53,320 nt of DNA, taken from the NCBI GenBank assembly GCA_051653625.1, contig JBOFWM010000025.1:1-53320 (forward strand), written 5' to 3'. Origin of the DNA: SFDP01 sp051653625. GTDB lineage: Bacteria > Bacillota > Clostridia > Lachnospirales > Lachnospiraceae. This document shows positions 33,861-41,488 of this stretch, piece by piece. Below the pieces are notes generated by a model, which ran no database searches, had not been told where the DNA came from, and saw only the letters and a list, made by a program, of their open reading frames with translations. Position numbers and translations under genes: made by a program. Positions within the stretch are counted from its first letter, which is position 1, and each line of letters begins with the position of its first letter.

Positions 33861-36080
33861 ATAAAAATAAAACGCCCGCTTTGCCTTGGTGTTGTTTTAT
33901 TTTGTATAGTAGTAGTAATAAGTTTTAGAGTAAAAAATAATGAAGAAATAGCTGATTTTTTAAAGAAGTCTAGTATAACAGTAAGTGGATGTGTGGTAGA
34001 AAAAAGAACGTTTGAGTATTTTGGTACCACTCAAATAGAACTTGTTTTGGAACAAGTTTTTATAGAAACTATTGGAGCGTATCCAATGCAAGTACAAGTA
34101 AGTATGAGCAGTGATTTTGATATAAAACTTGGAAGTATCATACTTGTAAAAGGCGCTCCAACTGTATTTCAAAGAGCAACAAATTACGGTCAATTTGATG
34201 CAAGAAGTTACTACACTAATTTAGGAATTGGCTTTTCTTTAAAGAAAGCAACGTTGATATCGCAAAGCAGCTCTTATGATGTCATTAAGGAATTCTTATT
34301 TCAAAAAAAGATTGCATTTCAGAAGATTTATAATACGTATTTAGGGGAAGAAAATGGATCTGTTTTATCAGCTATGATTTTAGGATTAAAAAAAGAAATG
34401 GATAGCGAATTAAAAGAGTTATATCAATTAAGTGGGATTGCACATATTTTAGCAATTTCGGGATTGCATATTACATTGATTGGTATGGTCATTTATAGAT
34501 GTTTGAGATTTTTTTATCTTCCACATACTCCTGCTTTTCTTATTGCAATGCTATTTCTTTTTTTATATGGAATGATGATTGGAATTTCACCATCTTTCTT
34601 TCGTGCATTCATCATGTTTTTGATGCAAATGTTTTCTACAGTAGTAAAAAGAAGTTATGATACAGTAACTAGTTTAATGTGCTTTGTGTTTTTGATTTTG
34701 ATACAAAATCCAAGTTATTTATTTAGTGTTGGAGTATTGCTTTCTGTAAGTGCTATTTTAGGTGCATCACAACTTGTACCAGCACTAAAAGAACTATATT
34801 ATTTCGAATCTAAAATCATAAAAACAATTCTATTTTCTTTCTTAAGTTGTCTTGGAATTTTCTTAACAACATTACCAGTTTTGCTATATTATTATTATGA
34901 AGTGCCAATTTTTAGTATTCTTTTAAATGTTTGTATTTTGCCATTTGTAAGTATTTTAATTATTGGTGGAATGATATTATTATTTTTTGGAAGTTTTCCA
35001 TTTCTTTTTCATTCTCTGTCTATATTTCTTGGGAACATATTATCTGCTATTTTTTATTATTATGAAGTGTTATCTAGAATATCCTTGCAAATACCTTTTC
35101 AAAGAGTCTGTATAGGAAAGCCGAGTTTAAGCAAAATTATGTGTTATTTCATATTGTTATCACTTTTTTTAAAGATACATACGCAGAGAAAGAAAAAAAA
35201 TAAGAAACAAACAACTCATATTGTTATCATAATTATTGCGTGTAGTTTTCTGTGCTTTCCAACGAAAAAAGAGTTTAAAATTACGGTACTTGATGTGGGA
35301 CAAGGAGATGGGATTGTTATAGAAACTGAACATGATACAGTATATCTAGTAGATGGAGGAAGCAGTAGCAAGAGCAACGTAGGGAAAAATATCATACTTC
35401 CATATTTGAAATATCATGGGTATACAACAATAGATGGAATCTTTGTCAGCCATTTTGATAAAGATCATACGAATGGAATTGAGGAATTGATTGCATTTTC
35501 AATGGAAAACAAAGTGACAATCAAACAAGTATTTCTACCAAAATTAGAAGAAAAAGACGAATCTTATCTTGCGTTTTTAGAATTGTGTCAACAGGCAAAT
35601 ATACCAGTTGTTGCAATGGCCCAAAAAGATTATTTGGTGGATGGATTATTACAAATTACATGCTTTTATCCGAAACAAAAAGAAATTGGAGTAAATAAAA
35701 ATGAATCTTCCATGGTACTTTATGTAGAATATAAGGAATTTCAGGGTTTATTAACAGGAGATTTAGAGGGAGAAGGAGAGCTTTATTTAATAGAAAATGG
35801 GAGTGACGTAGAACTTGATTTTTTAAAAATTGCTCACCATGGCTCGAAATTTTCAACGAGTGAAGATTTCCTAGAAAAGTATACGCCACAATTTGCTATT
35901 ATTTCTTGTGGAGAAAATAATTCCTATGGACATCCATCGCCAATTGTTTTAGAACGTTTGTTATCATTAAACATTCCGTATTATATAACGATGGACAAAG
36001 GTGCGCTTGAAATATCTCTACAGAAAAAAGGGGGAATCAAGGTAGAAAGTTTTTTGGAAGAAAAGTATCTACACAAGTAA
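33861..36080 (+). CDS. comEC: ComEC DNA-uptake channel, with apparent AUA start codon
   Basis: A 739-residue ComEC if read from ATA at 33861. The N-terminal part reads IKIKRPLCLGVVLFC, a transmembrane segment typical of ComEC, followed by an OB-like region, a Competence domain with about eight to ten membrane segments (HILAISGLHITLIGM), and a C-terminal metallo-beta-lactamase-like domain (LDVGQGDGIVIETE, SHFDKDHTNG, AHHGSKFS). No ATG, GTG or TTG exists in frame between the upstream stop (33837) and GTG 33993. AGGAGG lies 6 nt before the ATA. Starting at GTG 33993 would remove the first membrane segment and lacks a ribosome-binding site. It should move single-stranded DNA into the cell. Confidence 0.85.
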   Translation: MKIKRPLCLGVVLFCIVVVISFRVKNNEEIADFLKKSSITVSGCVVEKRTFEYFGTTQIELVLEQVFIETIGAYPMQVQVSMSSDFDIKLGSIILVKGAPTVFQRATNYGQFDARSYYTNLGIGFSLKKATLISQSSSYDVIKEFLFQKKIAFQKIYNTYLGEENGSVLSAMILGLKKEMDSELKELYQLSGIAHILAISGLHITLIGMVIYRCLRFFYLPHTPAFLIAMLFLFLYGMMIGISPSFFRAFIMFLMQMFSTVVKRSYDTVTSLMCFVFLILIQNPSYLFSVGVLLSVSAILGASQLVPALKELYYFESKIIKTILFSFLSCLGIFLTTLPVLLYYYYEVPIFSILLNVCILPFVSILIIGGMILLFFGSFPFLFHSLSIFLGNILSAIFYYYEVLSRISLQIPFQRVCIGKPSLSKIMCYFILLSLFLKIHTQRKKKNKKQTTHIVIIIIACSFLCFPTKKEFKITVLDVGQGDGIVIETEHDTVYLVDGGSSSKSNVGKNIILPYLKYHGYTTIDGIFVSHFDKDHTNGIEELIAFSMENKVTIKQVFLPKLEEKDESYLAFLELCQQANIPVVAMAQKDYLVDGLLQITCFYPKQKEIGVNKNESSMVLYVEYKEFQGLLTGDLEGEGELYLIENGSDVELDFLKIAHHGSKFSTSEDFLEKYTPQFAIISCGENNSYGHPSPIVLERLLSLNIPYYITMDKGALEISLQKKGGIKVESFLEEKYLHK

Positions 36081-36140
36081 GGGATTAAGTGATATGATAA
36101 AAGGTAGAAGTATAAAAAATCAAAGAAAGGCGAACATATC

Positions 36141-37127
36141 ATGCAAGGAATCATTAATGACATAAAAGATTGTAATTTTAAGACTATATATTTGCTTTTT
36201 GGAGAGGAAGATTATCTAAGAAAACAATATAAAAATAGATTAACAAAAGCATTGATTTCAGAAGATGATACGATGAATTACCATTATTTTTATGGGAAAA
36301 ACAATTCTTTGACGGAAGTTATAGACTTAGCAGAAACACTTCCATTCTTAGCACAAAGACGTGTTATTGTTTTGGAAAATACGGAACTTTTAAAAAAGGG
36401 CGGAGATTTAATTGCCGATTATTTAACTAATATTTCAGAAAGTACTACCATCATATTTGTAGAACGTGAAATTGATAAGCGATCTCGTTTGTATAAAGCA
36501 ATTAAAAGTCATGGTAAAATTGGAGAGTTTCGCGAGCAAACGGAAGGAACTTTAAAAAAATGGATCTATCAACTTTTTTCAAAAGAAGGAAGAAACATTT
36601 CGGAACGCACAATTTCTTATTTGTTAGAAAAAATTGGAACGGATATGGATACGATTTATTTAGAAGTAGAAAAACTTATTTGTTACACGTTATCAAAAGA
36701 GGAAATTACAATAGAAGATGTAGACCAAGTTTGTGTGGCACAAATTCATAATCAGATTTTTAAAATGTTAAATGAAATTTCAGAAAGAAATGTAAAAAAG
36801 GCATTAGAGTATTACAATGAATTGTTGCTTTTAAAAGAACCACCCATGAAAATTTTGGCATTATTAACAAGACAATTTAATTTAATGTTACAAATTAAAG
36901 AACTAAAATTAAAAGGATATGATACAACAAAGATTGCAAAAAAAACTTCTTTGCAAAATTTTGTGGTAGAAAAAAGTATTAGGCAGACAGCAAAATATAA
37001 AATGACAACATTGTTTGAAATGTTTGAAGAATGTGTAAGAGTAGATGAGGAAATTAAAACGGGACAAGTAAATGATCGTTTAGCAGTCGAAGTGTTAATT
37101 ATTAAATTTAGCAATGGAATCGCTTGA
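36141..37127 (+). CDS. holA: DNA polymerase III delta subunit
   Basis: A 328-residue clamp-loader delta subunit. YLLFGEEDYLRKQYKNRL at the N-terminus, ETLPFLAQRRVIVLEN, the EIDKRSRLYKAIKS segment and the C-terminal KEPPMKILALLTRQFNLMLQ collar region are typical of HolA. It opens the beta clamp for loading. holA commonly follows comEC in Firmicutes, which supports both calls. Confidence 0.93.
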   Translation: MQGIINDIKDCNFKTIYLLFGEEDYLRKQYKNRLTKALISEDDTMNYHYFYGKNNSLTEVIDLAETLPFLAQRRVIVLENTELLKKGGDLIADYLTNISESTTIIFVEREIDKRSRLYKAIKSHGKIGEFREQTEGTLKKWIYQLFSKEGRNISERTISYLLEKIGTDMDTIYLEVEKLICYTLSKEEITIEDVDQVCVAQIHNQIFKMLNEISERNVKKALEYYNELLLLKEPPMKILALLTRQFNLMLQIKELKLKGYDTTKIAKKTSLQNFVVEKSIRQTAKYKMTTLFEMFEECVRVDEEIKTGQVNDRLAVEVLIIKFSNGIA

Positions 37128-37147
37128 GGAAAGAAAGGAAGAATGGA

Positions 37148-37696
37148 ATGAAAAAAATTGGAGTATTTTTTGCAACGGGATTTGAAGAAATAGAAGCATT
37201 ATGTGTAGTGGATCTTTGTAGAAGAGCTGGGATAGAAACAAAGATGGTTTCAATAACAAAAGAAAAAATAGTAACAAGTTCTCATGATGTTAAGGTAGTA
37301 ACTGAATATTTGATAGAAGAAATTGAATTTGATGAGTTGGATATGATTGTATTGCCAGGAGGAATTCCAGGAACACCAAATCTTTTATCGTGCAAAGAAC
37401 TTACCGAACAGTTAAAAGAATTTTATGTAAGCAAAAAGTATATTGCAGCCATTTGCGCAGCACCAACTATCTTAGGAGAACTTGGCATATTAAAAGAAGA
37501 AAAAGCAACTTGTTATGCGGGATTAGAAGAACAATTAAATTGTAAAGAAGCAGTAGATGAAAAAGTGGTAGTTTCAAATCAAATAATTACAAGTAAAGGA
37601 ATGGGAACAAGCATAGAATTTGCATTAGCGATTATCGAATGTCTTTTCACAAAAGAAGAAGCAAATGATATTGCAAAAAAAATATTATTTCGTTAA
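37148..37696 (+). CDS. DJ-1/ThiJ (YajL-like) family protein
   Basis: A 182-residue DJ-1-superfamily protein with FATGFEEIEALCVVDLCRRAG at the N-terminus (conserved Glu near 15), VLPGGIPGTPNL and the nucleophile Cys103 in AAICAAPTIL. Family members act as protein/nucleotide deglycases or chaperones; the exact role is disputed. The start at 37148 has AGGAAG about 8 nt upstream and gives MKKIGVFFATG. Confidence 0.92.
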   Translation: MKKIGVFFATGFEEIEALCVVDLCRRAGIETKMVSITKEKIVTSSHDVKVVTEYLIEEIEFDELDMIVLPGGIPGTPNLLSCKELTEQLKEFYVSKKYIAAICAAPTILGELGILKEEKATCYAGLEEQLNCKEAVDEKVVVSNQIITSKGMGTSIEFALAIIECLFTKEEANDIAKKILFR

Positions 37697-37747
37697 AAAT
37701 AGGGATGTTGCACAAACATAAAGTTTGTGCACATCCCTATTTTTTTT
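37695..37747. terminator. Terminator between DJ-1 and SASP genes
   Basis: A 22-bp stem with a single bulged T (AAAAATAGGGATG... to ...CATCCCTATTTTT), 5-nt loop and eight or more T residues. It should stop transcription from the DJ-1 side and, with the A-run on its left arm, from the SASP side. The DJ-1 stop codon overlaps its left edge. Confidence 0.88.
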
Positions 37748-37752
37748 ATACA

Positions 37753-38070
37753 TTATCTCATTTGTTCTTCTTGTTTTTTTATCATACGTTTTACCATTTC
37801 GCCACCAATTGAACCAGCTTCTTTTGAAGTTAAATTTCCATTGTAATCATTGTTTAATTTTACTCCTAATTCAGATGCTACTTCTGTTTTAAAACGTTCC
37901 ATTGCAGATTTTGCATTTGGACTTGTGGATGGTGCTTTAGCTTTTGCAGTTGTAGATGTTGTTTTAGATTTTGCACTTGTAGATGGTGCTTTAGCTTTAG
38001 CTGTTGTAGTTGTAGATGTTGATTTTCTCTTTGGTGCTGTAGACGAAGTTGCTTTTGTCTTTGATGTCAT
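37753..38070 (-). CDS. Alpha/beta-type SASP with acid-free Lys/Ala/Thr N-terminal tail
   Basis: A 105-residue protein. Residues about 56-105 are a small acid-soluble spore protein domain: FKTEVASELGV with the GPR-protease site (cleavage after Glu63), then LTSKEAGSIGGEMVKRMI. These coat and protect spore DNA. Residues 1-57 contain only Lys, Arg, Ala, Ser, Thr, Pro, Asn and Met, with no acidic residue, and include two copies of an 18-residue unit (TTAKAKAPSTS...). This tail resembles histone-H1-like bacterial proteins. GGAGG precedes the start by about 7 nt. Confidence 0.88.
   Translation of the reverse strand: MTSKTKATSSTAPKRKSTSTTTTAKAKAPSTSAKSKTTSTTAKAKAPSTSPNAKSAMERFKTEVASELGVKLNNDYNGNLTSKEAGSIGGEMVKRMIKKQEEQMR
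37921..38029. repeat. Imperfect 54-bp tandem repeat inside the SASP gene
   Basis: Two units starting at 37921 and 37975 share ACTTGTxGATGGTGCTTTAG and most later bases. They encode the two AKAKAPSTS units of the tail and could expand or contract by slippage. Confidence 0.75.
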
Positions 38071-38233
38071 AATAAAACCTCCGTGTTTTGCAATTTTTTT
38101 ATTTGTAAGAGATAAGCAGCTACTTGACCACTTATCTCCTAAGAAATTTGTGCTCGTTCATTACTTATCTTGGTATTAGTATGAGCGATCTGTATTTTTT
38201 TATTAAGGTAAGTATTGGAAGAAAAGAAAGCAC
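38071..38233. other. SASP upstream region with repeated AGATAAGT motifs
   Basis: Gene-free DNA read on the minus strand towards the SASP gene. AGATAAGT occurs twice (about 38126-38137 and 38162-38170), and GAGATAAG (38109-38116) can pair with CTTATCTC (38130-38137) around a 13-nt loop. CATACTA at about 38177-38183 (minus) fits a sigma-G -10, but no matching -35 is seen 17-18 nt away. No ORF with a ribosome-binding site is present. Confidence 0.4.
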
Positions 38234-38410
38234 TTGTACATAAAATTTATATGCGTTATACTTGAGGTGTCTTTTTTATAAAGAAGTTCTTTATTTAAAA
38301 GTGGAATTTTATCGCAAATTTCTGAAGCTAAGGATGACCTGTTGCAAAGAATAAGTGAATGTAAGTAGAGTTGTATGACTTCATAAGGCTTATTCCTTAT
38401 GGAGTTTTTT
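38234..38410 (+). ncRNA. Leader RNA candidate with promoter and terminator ahead of the TM1266 gene
   Basis: TTGTAC (38234-38239), 17-nt spacer, TATACT (38257-38262) would start a transcript near 38269. It ends at an intrinsic terminator: 11-bp stem with one G-T pair (38378-38405), 6-nt loop and a T-run to 38410. The 140-nt transcript has no ORF of note and lies 30 nt before the gene, an arrangement typical of riboswitch or attenuator leaders, or of a small RNA. I cannot assign it to a known class. Confidence 0.55.
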
Positions 38411-38440
38411 ATTACTTATAACACTAGAAAAGGAGGGGAA

Positions 38441-38689
38441 ATGGAAGAAAAAGTAGCAATCATTGGTATTTTCATTAAAGAACAATCTAGTATTAGACAA
38501 GTGAATGAATTGTTGCATGAATATGCAGAACATATAATAGGAAGAATGGGAGTACCTTATAAAGAAAAGAGTATGAATATTGTATCGATTATTATAAATG
38601 CAGATACAAACACAATTAATGCGCTATCAGGAAAATTAGGTAAAATTTCAGGGATTACAGCAAAAGCGATGCAAACAAACGTAGAATAG
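38441..38689 (+). CDS. TM1266-family iron-only hydrogenase system putative regulator
   Basis: An 82-residue ACT-like protein: VAIIGIFIKEQSS, VNELLHEYAEHIIGRMGVPY, NIVSIIINADTNTINALSGKLGKISGI. TM1266-like proteins resemble the C-terminal domain of NikR and are often near hydrogenase maturation genes, which are absent here. The start at 38441 has AGGAGGGG 2-4 nt upstream. Two genes, this and the ECF S-component, follow the leader and may form one unit. Confidence 0.85.
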   Translation: MEEKVAIIGIFIKEQSSIRQVNELLHEYAEHIIGRMGVPYKEKSMNIVSIIINADTNTINALSGKLGKISGITAKAMQTNVE

Positions 38690-38715
38690 TAGAAAGAAAG
38701 AGAGATTACATAGTT

Positions 38716-39285
38716 ATGAATAAACAAACAAAAAAATTAGCACAAGTAGCATTATTATTGGCAATCTGTATATTAAGCCAATATTTTAAAAATTTATCTA
38801 CCTATATTACAGGACCAATTATTAATGCCTGTTTATTGATTGCAGTATTAGCAATCGATGTTAAGTTTGGAGTATTATTATCTATTATTACACCTGTCAC
38901 CGCATTTTTTATTACAGGATCACCAATTATTGCAGGAATACCACTTATGCTTCCAGTCATAATGATAGGAAATAGTATTTTAGTAGTAGCGACTTATTTC
39001 TTTTATCATAAATCAAAAACAAAGAAAAATATCATTTTAGGAATGGCAGTTGGATCAATTGTAAAAGCAGGGTTTATGTGGATTATGACTTCTTATGTTC
39101 TATTCCCAATATTTGGAGAAAATATAGCAAGCCATTTACCAAAACCAGAGGCATTACAAATGATTTTAAAAACAGCAAAAGTAACATTTTCGATTACTCA
39201 ACTTATTACAGCTGTAATTGGAAGTATACTTGCATATGTGATTTGGTTATCTTTAAAAACATATTTACAAAATGAAAATTCCTAA
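38716..39285 (+). CDS. ECF transporter S-component, substrate unknown
   Basis: A 189-residue membrane protein with five or six hydrophobic segments (ALLLAICILSQYFK, ACLLIAVLAIDVKFGVLLS, IIAGIPLMLPVIMIGNSILV and later ones). The Ala/Leu-rich first helix and the pattern of short loops are those of ECF S-components that bind a vitamin or small molecule and pair with a shared energising module. I cannot name the ligand. It follows the TM1266 gene by 26 nt. Confidence 0.75.
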   Translation: MNKQTKKLAQVALLLAICILSQYFKNLSTYITGPIINACLLIAVLAIDVKFGVLLSIITPVTAFFITGSPIIAGIPLMLPVIMIGNSILVVATYFFYHKSKTKKNIILGMAVGSIVKAGFMWIMTSYVLFPIFGENIASHLPKPEALQMILKTAKVTFSITQLITAVIGSILAYVIWLSLKTYLQNENS

Positions 39286-39313
39286 AAAAATACTAGAAAA
39301 TGGACTTTGTTTA

Positions 39314-39322
39314 TGTTATAAT
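39314..39322 (+). promoter_or_regulatory. Extended -10 promoter of tig
   Basis: TGTTATAAT with a weak -35. The leader of about 115 nt contains a small hairpin (GTGTAAA-ATC-TTTACGC, 39351-39367) and a palindrome GTTTCAA-TTA-TTGAAAC (39409-39425) just before the ribosome-binding site. Confidence 0.6.
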
Positions 39323-39408
39323 CTTTGAATGACTGCAAATATTTCTGTGTAAAATCTTTACGCATAAAAATATTTATATGTAAATACATGAAAAAATACG
39401 ATTAAATT

Positions 39409-39425
39409 GTTTCAATTATTGAAAC
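39409..39425. repeat. Palindrome next to the tig ribosome-binding site
   Basis: GTTTCAA-TTA-TTGAAAC, perfect 7-bp arms, ending 9-10 nt before AGGAG. It could be an operator or a translational hairpin. Confidence 0.5.
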
Positions 39426-39443
39426 ATAAATAAAGGAGAAGTT

Positions 39444-40733
39444 ATGAGTTTACAAGTAGAAAAATTAGAAAACAATATGGCGAAGCTTACAATTGAAGTG
39501 GAAGCAAGTGAAGTAGAAAAAGCAATTGAAAAAGCTTACCAAAAACAAAAGAAAAGTATTTCAATTCCAGGATTTAGAAAAGGAAAAGTTCCACGTCCAA
39601 TGGTAGAAAAAATGTATGGAAAAGAAGTATTTTATGAAGAAGCAGCAAATACATTAATTCAAGAAAATTATGGATTAGCATATGATGAATGCCAAGAAGA
39701 AATTGTTTCTTCTCCTAAAATTGATGTTGTTCAAATTGAAGCAGGGAAACCATTTATTTTTACAGCAGAAGTTGCTTTAAAACCAGAAGTAAAATTAGGA
39801 AAATATAAAGGCGTTAAAGTAAGCAAACAAGACGTTGAAGTTACAGAAGAAGAAATTCTTAAGAAGTTAGAAGACGAAAGAGAAAAGAATGCTAGAAACG
39901 TAGAAGTGACAGATCGTGCAGTGAAAGATGGCGATCAAACAATCATTGATTTTGAAGGATTTGTTGATGATGTTGCTTTTGAAGGCGGAAAAGGTGAAAA
40001 CTATCCTCTTACTATTGGATCTGGAGCATTTATTCCTGGATTTGAAGAACAATTAATTGGAAAAGAAATCGGCGCTAATGTTGATGTACTTGTAACATTC
40101 CCAGAACAATATCAAGCAGCAGATTTAGCTGGAAAACCAGCAGTATTCAAAGTTGTTGTAAAAGAAATCAAAGAAAAAATTCTTCCAGAATTAAATGATG
40201 AATTTGCAGAAGAAGTTTCAGAATTCGATACATTAGATGCTTTTAAAGAAGATATTAAAGCAAAATTACTTGAAACAAAAGAAACAGAAGCAAAACATGC
40301 AAAAGAAGATGCAGTAATCGAAGCAATTATTGAAGCATCAGAAATGGATATTCCAGAAGCAATGATTGAAACACAACAAAGACAACTTATGGATGACTTT
40401 GCACAAAGAATTCAATCACAAGGTTTAAGTGTAGAACAATATTTCCAATTTACAGGAATGGATGCACAAACTATGATGGAACAAGCAAAACCACAAGCTT
40501 TAAAAAGAATTCAATCAAGATTAGTTCTTGAAGCAATCGTTGAAAAAGAAAAATTAGCTGCAAGTGATGAAGAGTTTAATGAAGAAGTGGCAAAAATGGC
40601 TGAAATGTACAAAATGGAAGCAGAAAAAGTAGTAGAAATGCTTGGAGAACACGGAAAAACTCAAGTATCAGCAGATATTGCAATTTCAAAAGCAGTAACA
40701 TTTGTTGTTGATAATGCAAAAGAAGGAAAATAA
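39444..40733 (+). CDS. tig: Trigger factor
   Basis: A 429-residue chaperone: N-terminal ribosome-binding loop GFRKGKVPRPMVEKMYG (about residues 43-59), an FKBP-type peptidyl-prolyl isomerase domain (about 150-245, GDQTIIDFEGFVD) and a long helical C-terminal domain. It sits at the ribosome exit and shields nascent chains. It heads the tig-clpP-clpX-lon-ysxC order common in Firmicutes, but has a 137-nt gap before clpP. Confidence 0.96.
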   Translation: MSLQVEKLENNMAKLTIEVEASEVEKAIEKAYQKQKKSISIPGFRKGKVPRPMVEKMYGKEVFYEEAANTLIQENYGLAYDECQEEIVSSPKIDVVQIEAGKPFIFTAEVALKPEVKLGKYKGVKVSKQDVEVTEEEILKKLEDEREKNARNVEVTDRAVKDGDQTIIDFEGFVDDVAFEGGKGENYPLTIGSGAFIPGFEEQLIGKEIGANVDVLVTFPEQYQAADLAGKPAVFKVVVKEIKEKILPELNDEFAEEVSEFDTLDAFKEDIKAKLLETKETEAKHAKEDAVIEAIIEASEMDIPEAMIETQQRQLMDDFAQRIQSQGLSVEQYFQFTGMDAQTMMEQAKPQALKRIQSRLVLEAIVEKEKLAASDEEFNEEVAKMAEMYKMEAEKVVEMLGEHGKTQVSADIAISKAVTFVVDNAKEGK

Positions 40734-40754
40734 ATCCTTAAAAATTTATTAATT

Positions 40755-40832
40755 TAAATAATGCAATTGCATTATTTATGTACGTACGATAAGATTACAT
40801 TAGTGTATGCAAAGTGACGATTCACTTTGCAT
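40755..40832. promoter_or_regulatory. Palindromes between tig and clpP
   Basis: A 24-bp perfect palindrome centred between 40766 and 40767 (TAAATAATGCAA and its complement, 40755-40778) and an 11-bp hairpin ATGCAAAGTGA-CGAT-TCACTTTGCAT (40807-40832). Neither has a good T-run. A weak promoter (TTGCAT, 17 nt, TAAGAT, about 40767-40795) lies between. No CtsR box (GGTCAAA repeat) is seen. Confidence 0.5.
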
Positions 40833-40870
40833 ATAACTTTATTCGGCTAAATTGAAAGGAGATTTTAAGA

Positions 40871-41470
40871 ATGAGTTTAGTACCTTATGTCATTGAGCAA
40901 ACAAGTAGAGGAGAACGTTCCTATGATATTTACTCAAGACTTTTAAAAGAAAGAATTATTTTTTTGGGAGAAGAGGTAAATGAAGTAACTGCTTCTTTAG
41001 TAGTTGCACAATTATTATTTTTAGAGTCGGAAGATCCAGATAAAGATATTAACTTATACATTAATAGTCCAGGAGGATCCGTTACAGCAGGTATGGCTAT
41101 TTATGATACAATGAATTTTATTAAATGTGATGTATCCACTGTTTGTATTGGTATGGCAGCTAGTATGGGAGCATTTTTATTAGCAGGTGGAGCAAAAGGA
41201 AAAAGATATGCACTTCCAAATGCTGAAATTATGATTCATCAACCATTAGGTGGAGCACAAGGACAGGCAACTGAAATTGAAATTGCTGCAAAACATATTT
41301 TGAAAACAAAAGAAAAATTAAATAGAATACTTGCAGAAAATTGTGGGAAAACAATAGAAGAAATCGCAAATGATACAGAGCGTGATAACTGGAAAGATGC
41401 AAATGAAGCAAAAGAGTATGGTTTGATTGATGCAATTTTTACATCGCACAATGAGCTAACTCAACAATAG
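40871..41470 (+). CDS. clpP: ATP-dependent Clp protease proteolytic subunit
   Basis: A 199-residue ClpP with the catalytic triad Ser98 (GMAASMGAF), His123 (MIHQPLGG) and Asp172 (TERDNW). It forms the tetradecameric protease barrel used by ClpX, which is encoded 18 nt downstream. Good AAAGGAG ribosome-binding site. Confidence 0.98.
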   Translation: MSLVPYVIEQTSRGERSYDIYSRLLKERIIFLGEEVNEVTASLVVAQLLFLESEDPDKDINLYINSPGGSVTAGMAIYDTMNFIKCDVSTVCIGMAASMGAFLLAGGAKGKRYALPNAEIMIHQPLGGAQGQATEIEIAAKHILKTKEKLNRILAENCGKTIEEIANDTERDNWKDANEAKEYGLIDAIFTSHNELTQQ

Positions 41471-41488
41471 TAAAAACAGGAGTGGGAA

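Noticed and set aside
33993..36080. GTG at 33993 as the comEC start
   Set aside because: No ribosome-binding site, and it would remove a well-conserved membrane segment that is encoded in frame upstream.
38314..38370. c-di-GMP-I riboswitch before the TM1266 gene
   Set aside because: Only the CGCAAA...CTAAGG part is similar; the preceding GGGCAAACC-type strand and the paired arms are not found.
40734..40870. CtsR operator before clpP
   Set aside because: No GGTCAAA tandem heptads on either strand.
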